Below the pieces are notes generated by a model, which saw nothing but the letters and a program-made list of their open reading frames with translations, was not told the origin of the DNA and did not search any database. A stretch of 5,944 nucleotides of DNA from Betaproteobacteria bacterium (lineage in GTDB: Bacteria; Pseudomonadota; Gammaproteobacteria; Burkholderiales; SG8-41), in contig JANXRI010000196.1 in assembly GCA_025353085.1 (NCBI GenBank), positions 1 through 5,944 on the forward strand, given 5' to 3'. Shown piece by piece: positions 1-3,599 of this stretch (position 1 is its first letter; each line of letters opens with the position of its first letter). Made by a program: the position numbers and the translations under genes.

Positions 1-1
1 T

Positions 2-38
2 GAATTTCGAATCTGATAATGTTTCCATCTTGGGGTAA
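2..38 (+). pseudogene. Possible 3' tail of a ParE-like toxin, cut by the window edge
   Basis: From base 3 the frame reads NFESDNVSILG and stops at TAA (36-38). The pattern of a short acidic stretch followed by VSILG resembles the last beta-strand region of ParE/RelE-type toxins, which in this family commonly continues as ILGVFHGA. If so, the tail is cut just after ILG. The stop lies in a GGTAAC sequence that starts an inverted repeat (35-86), as other stops in this array lie in attC R'' boxes. Only eleven codons are visible, so the family call is a weak inference and the start lies outside the window. Confidence 0.25.
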
Positions 39-86
39 CCTCATCGTTCGTTTCGAACAACCCCTCGGATGAGGGGGCGAGGTTAC
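35..86. repeat. Inverted repeat able to form a three-way junction
   Basis: The outer arms GTAACCTC (35-42) and GAGGTTAC (79-86) are perfect complements. Inside lie two further hairpins: GTTCG/CGAAC (46-50 with 54-58, loop TTT) and CCCCTC/GAGGGG (61-66 with 71-76, loop GGAT). A competing pairing exists between CCTCATC (39-45) and GATGAGG (68-74), so two exclusive folds are possible. The TAAC and GTTA ends recall attC R'' and R' boxes, but the extrahelical-base pattern of the clear attC sites in this window is absent. It may be a divergent attC or an unrelated structured element. Confidence 0.5.
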
Positions 87-90
87 ATTG

Positions 91-140
91 TGTATCCCAA
101 TCACCATCACTGCTTTCTCCGCGTAGCGGCTTCGTCCAAC
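91..140 (+). repeat. 50-bp direct repeat, copy 1
   Basis: These 50 bases are identical to 2654-2703. Both copies end at the final C of the attC R'' box GTCCAAC, after which the sequences differ. No gene is recognised in this copy. It lies between the structured element at 35-86 and the attC at 134-196. Confidence 0.9.
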
Positions 141-196
141 TATGCGTCGCAGCGGACGCGCATGAAGCCGCGCGCCACTGAACGCTGACGTTAGAG
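134..196 (+). other. attC: attC recombination site A
   Basis: The R'' box is GTCCAAC (134-140) and the R' box is GTTAGAG (190-196). The inner arms GCGT (144-147) with ACGC (182-185) and CAG (150-152) with CTG (178-180) pair with small mismatches. GG (154-155) pairs with CC (175-176), A156 is unpaired, and CGCGC (157-161) pairs with GCGCG (170-174). The unpaired A in GG-A-CG recurs in four other sites of the window. The outer R''/R' pairing is imperfect, as expected where neighbouring cassettes have different origins. The cassette boundary would be between 190 and 191. Confidence 0.72.
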
Positions 197-197
197 G
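193..197 (+). promoter_or_regulatory. Ribosome binding site formed partly by the attC R' box
   Basis: AGAGG lies eight bases before the ATG at 206 and overlaps the R' box GTTAGAG (190-196). The integron junction itself therefore supplies the ribosome binding site of the first cassette gene. Confidence 0.55.
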
Positions 198-205
198 TCT
201 CCAAA

Positions 206-607
206 ATGACGACGGCGCATCGCTACAAGCTTCTTATCCTGATGGTGATAGTAGGGGTAGCGGGAGAATCGGCCGCGCAAACGGTGGAGAGCAGGATACG
301 GGGTATGGCCGTAGAGGTTAGCAAGAACCTTCCAATGATGGTCAATGCAGAAGTCCAGGCGACTGCGGTTTCGGCCTCGGGCAAACGGATCATGTTTAAG
401 TACAACGTGACAAAGCCCAAGGAACAGATCAACACATCACGCCTAAAAATCGAGCACTACGAAAACTCCGTTCACGCAACGTGTTCGAATCCTGGGCTTG
501 TGAACCTACTAAAGCAAGGCGCCGAGATAATTTATCAATTCTATGATAGTCGCAATTCCCTTCTCTTCGAGATGTCACTTACTCAACGGAACTGCGCAGC
601 AAACTAA
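206..607 (+). CDS. Exported cassette protein with two cysteines, function unknown
   Basis: The 133-residue product starts with a clear signal peptide: basic HRYK at 5-8, a hydrophobic core at about 9-20 and a likely cleavage site near SAAQ (22-25). The mature part, about 108 residues, carries only two cysteines, Cys93 and Cys130, which could form one disulfide in the periplasm. The visible pattern resembles small exported hypothetical proteins with a late Cys-x-Asn-Pro segment, a KQG-x-x-x-x-Y-x-x-Y-D segment and a C-terminal Cys, but I cannot name a family or a function. It is the first gene after attC site A and uses an AGAGG ribosome binding site overlapping the R' box. Two further small genes follow on the same strand without an attC between them, so the three probably travelled together. 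Confidence 0.8.
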   Translation: MTTAHRYKLLILMVIVGVAGESAAQTVESRIRGMAVEVSKNLPMMVNAEVQATAVSASGKRIMFKYNVTKPKEQINTSRLKIEHYENSVHATCSNPGLVNLLKQGAEIIYQFYDSRNSLLFEMSLTQRNCAAN

Positions 608-631
608 ATTCAACATCGAGAGGCTTCGACG

Positions 632-838
632 ATGGATTCCGAATTGGTCATGGGCTATTTGATCCATGTTGATGACAAATTGACTGCCGTGGGTAAATCG
701 CTTGAAGATGCAAAGCAACTGGCGGAGCGCCATATTGGCGACGCGAAGCGACTAAGGATCACTAGTGCAGTTGCGCCAGCGCCAACTCAAATCTGGGTCT
801 ACGATCAGGGCATCCGCATGTGGGTTGAGCAGAAATAG
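632..838 (+). CDS. Small conserved hypothetical protein, 68 aa
   Basis: This is a small, probably soluble protein with no signal peptide or membrane segment. A strand-like start (GYLIHVDDK) is followed by an alpha-helical segment (SLEDAKQLAERHI, about residues 23-35) and a C-terminal part rich in aromatics (TQIWVYDQGIRMWVEQ). I recognise the general pattern of small bacterial hypothetical proteins that end in W-x-Y-D...W-V-E-Q, but no function is known to me. The start at 632 has a GAGAGG sequence eight bases upstream. An internal ATG at 650 (MGYLIHVDDK) is possible but has a poorer ribosome binding site. The gap to the previous gene is 24 bases, which suggests co-transcription. Confidence 0.72.
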   Translation: MDSELVMGYLIHVDDKLTAVGKSLEDAKQLAERHIGDAKRLRITSAVAPAPTQIWVYDQGIRMWVEQK

Positions 839-888
839 CCTTTCGCACCTATTCCATTTGCCGCGCCGCGTGCGCAATGGAGATCCGA

Positions 889-1098
889 ATGAACAAGACA
901 GTCCGTGTTGTCGCCACCATCATCTCTTTCTTTGTTGCGCTGTTTTTTCTCGGCCTACTTTCGATGGCGTTCGGATCGGACAGGGGTGCAATTTATGGTC
1001 TGCTCAGTATGGCCATCATCGGAGGGATTCCTTATCTCGTTTGGTGGGCCACCGGTCGCATGAATCCCGTAAAGCCTCCACAAGATCCGCCCGCTTAG
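889..1098 (+). CDS. Small inner-membrane protein with two transmembrane helices
   Basis: The 69-residue product has two hydrophobic segments, about residues 7-27 (VVATIISFFVALFFLGLL) and 32-54 (through GIPYLVWWATG), joined by a short polar loop (GSDRG) and followed by a proline-rich tail (PVKPPQDPP). I prefer the ATG at 889 because GGAGA (879-883) sits five bases before it, whereas the in-frame ATG at 877 overlaps that motif and has no ribosome binding site. It is the last gene before attC site 1. I cannot assign a family. Hydrophobic mini-proteins of this kind are frequent integron cargo, so a role in the envelope is only a guess. Confidence 0.68.
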   Translation: MNKTVRVVATIISFFVALFFLGLLSMAFGSDRGAIYGLLSMAIIGGIPYLVWWATGRMNPVKPPQDPPA

Positions 1099-1143
1099 CT
1101 TTGCGCGCAAGAGAATCGGCCTATATATGATTGCGCGGCTCAC

Positions 1144-1200
1144 CTCTAACTTTAGCTGCACCGGACGCGCTGAAGCGCGCTGGTGAGCAAGACGTTAGAT
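1144..1200 (+). other. attC: attC recombination site 1
   Basis: The R'' box CTCTAAC (1144-1150) pairs over six bases with the R' box GTTAGAT (1194-1200). The arm GCTGCACC (1155-1162) pairs with GGTGAGC (1182-1188) apart from the unpaired G1158, the classical extrahelical base of attC sites. A second unpaired base, A1165 in GG-A-CG, precedes CGCGC (1166-1170) pairing with GCGCG (1175-1179). This is a textbook folded attC hairpin. The cassette boundary is between 1194 and 1195. Confidence 0.93.
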
Positions 1201-1454
1201 GCCAATGGACACACCGTTTCAGCGTGTAGGTTCAATTTCAAATTCGCATGTCGGCAGAGACTTCGAGCTCGTGGCGCAGGAGTGCTTTGCACGTCAAGAC
1301 GTTCATCTGCAACTCTGTCATGCCGTTCCAGTTGGTATTGGTGCAAAGCAAAAATTGCACGCCTTTGACCTTGGTTGCTCAGACCAAAGAGTTCTCGTTG
1401 AGTGCAAATCCCACCGCTGGACCGCCGGACACAACATACCGAGCGCCAAACTGA

Positions 1455-1613
1455 CCGTTTGGAACGTTCCCTGCCAAGCACCTCGAAATTCGATGCGCGC
1501 AAGCTCGTCGCTTCCCATACTCAGTATTTTCCCGCCCGGGAGCTACACGTGTTGTCGTACTGGCGGTGTTTCACGCAAGACGAGACCCAGCGATCTGGCA
1601 GGCGCGCGCATAA
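1455..1613 (+). pseudogene. C-terminal remnant of a ParE/RelE-family toxin
   Basis: In the frame of base 1455 the sequence reads FPAKHLEIRC, ARRFPYSVF and VVVLAVFHARRDPAIWQ, then stops at TAA 1611-1613. The order RRFPYS(I/V)F...VLAVFHARRDP is a strong signature of the C-terminal half of ParE-type toxins. The toxin head, its start codon and any partner antitoxin are missing, and upstream of 1455 the frame is closed by TGA (1452-1454). Upstream lies the unrelated nuclease head in another frame. The stop codon is inside the R'' box GCATAAC of attC site B, as in the HicB genes, so this tail is the original occupant of that cassette end. It cannot be expressed as a toxin. Confidence 0.8.
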
Positions 1614-1673
1614 CCCCACGGTTGAGAAGGACGCGTGCAAAAGCAGCACGCGCCCCTCACCGTAACGTTATGC
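1608..1673 (+). other. attC: attC recombination site B
   Basis: R'' GCATAAC (1608-1614) and R' GTTATGC (1667-1673) are perfect seven-base complements. ACGGTTGAG (1618-1626) pairs with CTCACCGT (1656-1663) with one unpaired T (1622 or 1623). GG (1629-1630) pairs with CC (1653-1654), A1631 is unpaired, and CGCGTGC (1632-1638) pairs with GCACGCG (1646-1652). This is the cleanest attC of the array. The cassette boundary is between 1667 and 1668. Confidence 0.95.
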
Positions 1674-1685
1674 GACGAAATATTC

Positions 1686-1690
1686 AGGGG
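1686..1690 (+). promoter_or_regulatory. Ribosome binding site that decides the hicA start
   Basis: AGGGG lies seven bases before a GTG at 1698. The only in-frame ATG upstream, at 1635, lies within the attC loop and belongs to the previous cassette, so the GTG start is preferred. Confidence 0.6.
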
Positions 1691-1697
1691 TAAATTT

Positions 1698-1895
1698 GTG
1701 CCTCAGAAGGTAAGAGAGCTTATTGTCGAGCTTGAACGCGCTGGTTTCGTCAATCGGAGCGGGAAAGGCAGCCATCGAAACTTCGTACACCCGAAAGTTT
1801 CAAAACCCATCACAATATCGGGTGCGCTTGGTGATGATGCGAAGCACTATCAAGTCCGCGCCGTAAAGCGCGCCGTTGAGGAGTCAAAATCATGA
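1698..1895 (+). CDS. hicA: HicA-family toxin (mRNA interferase)
   Basis: With the GTG start at 1698 the product is 65 residues, normal for HicA. The helix VRELIVELERAGF (about 5-17) is followed by GKGSHRNFVHP (22-32), in which His26 of the G-S-H motif is the expected catalytic histidine of the double-stranded-RNA-binding-like HicA fold. The family cleaves mRNA or blocks translation when free of HicB. The gene overlaps the downstream hicB by four bases (ATGA at 1892-1895), so the two are translationally coupled in the usual toxin-first order. It begins 30 bases after the cassette boundary, leaving little room for a private promoter, so expression may depend on upstream read-through. An upstream extension to the ATG at 1635 would read through attC B and is unlikely. 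Confidence 0.87.
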   Translation: MPQKVRELIVELERAGFVNRSGKGSHRNFVHPKVSKPITISGALGDDAKHYQVRAVKRAVEESKS

Positions 1896-2131
1896 AAGAA
1901 AGTGCAAGGTACGCGAAGATCGTCGAGTGGTCTGAAGAAGACCAATGCTTTGTCGGGAGTTCGCCCGGCCTGATTTACGGTGGATGCCATGGCGAGGACG
2001 AGAAAGCCGTCTTCGACCAGTTGTGTCTCGTCGTAGAGGAAGCGATTTCGCTCTATCACAAAGATGGGAAACCGCTACCTCCGTCAACGTCAGGGCGCGA
2101 TTTCGCGAACAAGATGCAGAATGTCGCATAA
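1892..2131 (+). CDS. hicB: HicB-family antitoxin
   Basis: This 79-residue protein is the partner of the overlapping hicA and would neutralise it by direct binding. It has the partial RNase-H-like HicB pattern: YAKIVEWSEEDQCFVG (7-22), SSPGLIYGGCHGEDE (23-37) matching the D-x-P-G-x...G-x-(T/D)-x-x-E region of HicB proteins, then a helix (AVFDQLCLVVEEAISLYH). The C-terminal part (GKPLPPSTSG) is short and carries no separate DNA-binding domain, so autoregulation by this protein alone is not evident. The TAA stop (2129-2131) lies within the R'' box GCATAAC of attC site C, so the last coding bases are also part of the recombination site. With hicA this is the only toxin-antitoxin pair in the window that looks complete. 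Confidence 0.87.
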   Translation: MKESARYAKIVEWSEEDQCFVGSSPGLIYGGCHGEDEKAVFDQLCLVVEEAISLYHKDGKPLPPSTSGRDFANKMQNVA

Positions 2132-2192
2132 CCGCACGGTCGGCTCCGACGCGCGCAAGAGCGGTGCGCGCGGGGCACCGTGAACGTTATGT
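2126..2192 (+). other. attC: attC recombination site C
   Basis: R'' GCATAAC (2126-2132) and R' GTTATGT (2186-2192) pair over six of seven bases. CACGGT (2135-2140) pairs with ACCGTG (2177-2182). The apical stem GCGCGCA (2151-2157) pairs with TGCGCGC (2165-2171), with C2150-G2172 extending it. G2148 and A2149 are unpaired, in place of the single unpaired A of the other sites. The cassette boundary is between 2186 and 2187. Confidence 0.9.
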
Positions 2193-2250
2193 GCCAATCG
2201 CCGATGAAAAGTGATTGTGGCAAAATAGCATCAACTTGGAGGCCTTAGTC

Positions 2251-2436
2251 ATGTCCACAGTCAAGGAAGAACTTACTCGCCTGATTCAAGGGCAGCCTGA
2301 GGATAGCTCGCGCGAGGAAATCGTTCGCGAGCTGGCTTTTCACGTTATGGTCGAGCGCGGCCTTGCCGATTCGGACGCGAAGCGCACTATCTCAAATGAC
2401 GAGATGGCGCACCGCATCCGATCATGGCAACAATAG
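2251..2436 (+). CDS. Antitoxin of a ParE-type toxin-antitoxin module
   Basis: The 61-residue protein starts at the ATG at 2251, with GGAGG (2238-2242) eight bases upstream. An in-frame extension to 2215 has no ribosome binding site. It is helical: TVKEELTRLIQ (3-13), then SSREEIVRELAFHVMVERGLAD (19-40) and a C-terminal ISNDEMAHRIRSWQ. The pattern EEI...ERGLADS-D-A-x-R-T-I-S-x-(D/E)-E is typical of short addiction-module antitoxins encoded just before RelE/ParE toxins. It overlaps the toxin start by 13 bases (2424-2436), so translation is coupled. Its target next door is C-terminally truncated, so this may be an antitoxin without an active toxin, or it may still bind related toxins elsewhere in the genome. 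Confidence 0.8.
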   Translation: MSTVKEELTRLIQGQPEDSSREEIVRELAFHVMVERGLADSDAKRTISNDEMAHRIRSWQQ

Positions 2437-2654
2437 AGTGGACCGATGAAGCTCGGCGGTGGCTCGAAGATATCTTCGAGTACATCACTGTAGACAATCC
2501 GCACGCTGCCGCTCGAACCGTTCAAGAAATTTACGAGCGGGCACAAGTCCTCGCTACCTTTCCCGAGATCGGACATCGTTACATCGCCTCATCGCGAAAC
2601 GTCCGCATCCTGCTGTACGGACATTACCGAATCGCCTATCTCGTAAAGGACGAT
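2424..2654 (+). pseudogene. ParE/RelE-family toxin with the C-terminus lost
   Basis: Residues 1-77 match the ParE-like fold: EWTDEARRWLEDIFEYI (5-21), a helix pair through NPHAAARTVQEIYERAQVL (25-43), FPEIGHRYI (46-54), then RILLYGHYRIAYLVKDD (61-77). Family members continue for about 20 more residues with a strand such as DILGVFHGA, which is missing. The toxin sequence stops at 2654, exactly where a 50-bp repeat shared with 91-140 begins. The same frame stays open to a stop at 2955-2957, passing through attC site D and out of frame over hicA2, so any product would carry a 100-residue nonsense tail. It overlaps its antitoxin by 13 bases. Loss of the C-terminal strand should abolish or alter activity, but that is an inference. 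Confidence 0.78.
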
Positions 2655-2703
2655 GTATCCCAATCACCATCACTGCTTTCTCCGCGTAGCGGCTTCGTCC
2701 AAC
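2654..2703 (+). repeat. 50-bp direct repeat, copy 2
   Basis: These 50 bases are identical to 91-140. The copy starts at the last base of the toxin's codon 77 and ends at the last base of R'' GTCCAAC (2697-2703). In one frame it could encode a short tail ending in TAG (2687-2689), but that tail does not resemble a ParE C-terminus well. Confidence 0.9.
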
Positions 2704-2774
2704 CCCTCCATCGAGCGGACGTTCCAAAGGCCGCTTCGCGCCCTTTGGCCCGCCGCTCATGTCGAACGTTATGC
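2697..2774 (+). other. attC: attC recombination site D
   Basis: The R'' box is GTCCAAC (2697-2703) and the R' box is GTTATGC (2768-2774), a poor mutual match. The inner fold is strong. GAGCGG (2713-2718) pairs with CCGCTC (2753-2758), extended outward by CAT (2709-2711) with ATG (2759-2761) past an unpaired C2712. A2719 is unpaired in GG-A-CG. CCAAAGG (2724-2730) pairs with CCTTTGG (2742-2748). Two extrahelical bases and the shared GGACG element support an attC. The cassette boundary is between 2768 and 2769. Confidence 0.85.
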
Positions 2775-2794
2775 CGCAACGGAATCGGTGCCTT

Positions 2795-2823
2795 TTGTCT
2801 CCCGCAATTTATGCTGATATGCT
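2795..2823 (+). promoter_or_regulatory. Candidate sigma-70 promoter of hicA2
   Basis: TTGTCT (2795-2800) and TATGCT (2818-2823) are separated by 17 bases, and each matches four of six consensus positions. Transcription would begin at about 2830, which is the A of the hicA2 ATG. The mRNA might therefore be leaderless, consistent with the absence of a well-spaced ribosome binding site. Confidence 0.4.
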
Positions 2824-2829
2824 GGAATA

Positions 2830-3018
2830 ATGAAAGTCAGCGATATACTGCGACAGCTTCAAGACGATGGCTGGTTCCTGGTCGCGACTCGCGGGAGCCA
2901 TCGGCAATTCAAACATGCCGCAAAACCCGGCCGGGTCACTGTGGCGGGAAAACCTAGCGACGATTTGGCGGCCGGCACACTAAATAGTATCCTCAAGCAG
3001 GCTGGGCTCAAGAAGTGA
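2830..3018 (+). CDS. hicA: HicA-family toxin (mRNA interferase), second copy
   Basis: The 62-residue product is a complete, typical HicA: KVSDILRQLQDDGWFLV (2-18), then TRGSHRQFKH (20-29) with the catalytic His24 in G-S-H, a basic strand region AKPGRVTVAGKPSDDL (31-46) and a final helix GTLNSILKQAGL. It is more canonical than the copy at 1698 and clearly a different cassette, not a recent duplicate. The gene starts 62 bases after the cassette boundary, with a possible private promoter at 2795-2823. Its partner hicB eight bases downstream carries a frameshift, so as written this is a toxin without a functional cognate antitoxin. Confidence 0.92.
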   Translation: MKVSDILRQLQDDGWFLVATRGSHRQFKHAAKPGRVTVAGKPSDDLAAGTLNSILKQAGLKK

Positions 3019-3026
3019 GGTGATAT

Positions 3027-3238
3027 ATGCGCTACGCGATCGTAATTGAAAAGGCGGAAAACAATTTTTCCGGCTACGTACCCGATCTTCAGGTTGTGTT
3101 GCCACGGGTGCCACAGTGGAAGAAGCGGAGTCGGTTCTTCGCGAAGCGATTGAATTTCATCTGGCCGGACTTCGCGAAGACGGCACTCAACCCCCTCAGC
3201 CATCCAGCAGCGTCGATTACATCGAAGTTGCCGCATAA
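3027..3238 (+). pseudogene. hicB: HicB-family antitoxin broken by a one-base deletion
   Basis: The start MRYAIVIEKAENNFSGYVPDL is classic HicB. Straight after it the frame is lost, and the family sequence resumes in the next frame as CVATGATVEEAESVLREAI, continuing to SVDYIEVAA and TAA at 3236-3238. The expected text around the break is DLPGCVATG; the DNA CTTCAGGTTGTG (3087-3098) lacks one base, most simply a C. Adding one base makes the gene exactly 71 codons including the stop. As written, the first frame continues to a stop at 3243-3245 and yields a 72-residue product with an unrelated tail. A GAGGTG ribosome binding site (3016-3021) lies five bases before the ATG. The repaired stop lies in the R'' box GCATAAC of attC site E. 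A sequencing error cannot be excluded. Confidence 0.88.
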
Positions 3239-3357
3239 CGACTAAGGTTAGATCGCGCGAGCGAAGCGAGCCGCGATCTGAACCGTTTGCTTAACCGGAC
3301 GCCCGCCGGCGGGCTTTTGGCCGCGCGTCGGTCGCCGGTTAGCTTGTTGCGTTACGC
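3233..3357 (+). other. attC: attC recombination site E, long form with an extra hairpin
   Basis: GCATAACG (3233-3240) and CGTTACGC (3350-3357) pair with one mismatch and carry the R'' and R' boxes. Inside, TAACCGG (3292-3298) pairs with CCGGTTA (3335-3341), followed by the unpaired A3299 of the shared GG-A-CG element. Near the apex is a perfect 14-base palindrome (3301-3314). The left arm also holds its own hairpin (3246-3284) with no counterpart on the right. At 125 bases it is about twice as long as its neighbours, comparable with long Vibrio-type attC sites. It may be two partly merged sites. The cassette boundary is between 3351 and 3352. Confidence 0.7.
3246..3284. repeat. Hairpin inserted in the left arm of attC site E
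   Basis: GGTTAGATCGCG (3246-3257) pairs with CGCGATCT (3272-3279) and AACC (3281-3284), leaving G3280 unpaired: a 12-bp stem with one bulge. The loop holds the near-repeat GCGAG/GCGAAG. Its ends read GTTAGAT and ATCTGAAC, an R'-like then R''-like order opposite to a normal attC. Confidence 0.75.
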
Positions 3358-3375
3358 CGCAGAAAACAGTGGGCC

Positions 3376-3413
3376 TTGACATGCCATTTATAGTATAGAC
3401 ACAATATGGCATG
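3376..3413 (+). promoter_or_regulatory. Candidate promoter and operator of a RelE-like toxin
   Basis: A perfect -35 box TTGACA (3376-3381) is followed by A/T-rich DNA containing TATAGT (3389-3394) and TATAGA (3394-3399), neither at ideal spacing. The 17-base position is ACACAA. An eight-base inverted repeat CATGCCAT (3380-3387) and ATGGCATG (3406-3413) brackets this core and overlaps the start codon at 3411. Such a repeat would suit an antitoxin or toxin-antitoxin operator, although the antitoxin itself is not present. Confidence 0.5.
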
Positions 3414-3599
3414 TGGCGCATTGAAGAACACCGTCGTATCGACAAACAACTTTCGGCACTTCCCCGCGAGATCCTGAAACGATACGAAAAGTGGAAGGAT
3501 ATCGCCTCTCTTTCCGGGCCGCCCGCCTCACAAGTGGCTCGACATCGGCGCGTTGTTCAACACACTCTTGGGCGCTCAAAATCAAATTACCGCGATTAA
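3411..3599 (+). pseudogene. N-terminal fragment of a RelE/HigB-family toxin
   Basis: The first 38 residues, MWRIEEHRRIDKQLSALP then REILKRYEKWKDIASLSGPP, match the head of RelE/HigB-like mRNA interferases, which normally continue as a roughly 90-residue protein ending near VTPHDY. Here the toxin frame passes into unrelated DNA at about 3523, where an NYN-domain gene begins in another frame, and it stops at 3597-3599. Toxin and partner antitoxin have lost everything downstream. The start has no visible ribosome binding site and lies inside the inverted repeat at 3380-3413, so a leaderless message is possible. The residual peptide lacks the catalytic C-terminal half and should be inactive. Confidence 0.72.

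Larger units (their letters stand above)
1199..1693 (+). pseudogene. PD-(D/E)xK nuclease-like head with a replaced C-terminal part
   Basis: The first 89 codons encode the core of a restriction-endonuclease-like fold: VGRDFE near residues 18-23, then Asp57 in HAFDLG and Glu68-Cys-Lys70 in VECK, which together form the D...ExK active-site signature, followed by SHRWTAG and PSAKLTVWN. Relatives of this family usually continue after TVWN with a segment beginning like EAMYYFH, which is absent here. From about 1463 the frame is only a shadow of another gene, and it runs through attC site B to a stop at 1691-1693. In a different frame, 1455-1613 encodes a ParE tail. Two cassettes therefore appear to have been joined by a deletion that removed the nuclease C-terminus, an attC and the toxin head. 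The ATG at 1199 overlaps the R' box; ATG 1205 is an alternative. No good ribosome binding site is seen. Nuclease activity is unlikely. Confidence 0.7.

Noticed and set aside
35..86. tRNA-like cloverleaf
   Set aside because: There are only two inner hairpins, no recognisable anticodon arm or T-loop sequence, and no acceptor end, so it is not a tRNA.
2654..2689. A natural ParE C-terminus reached by a one-base shift
   Set aside because: The shifted frame reads CIPITITAFSA and stops, which does not match the expected ILGVFHGA-type ending. The same bases occur at 91-140 outside this toxin.
3301..3314. Perfect 14-base palindrome as a regulator operator
   Set aside because: It lies at the apex of attC site E and is explained as part of that fold.
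134..3357. CRISPR array
   Set aside because: The repeats are inverted, differ from site to site and are 500-1000 bases apart with genes between them.
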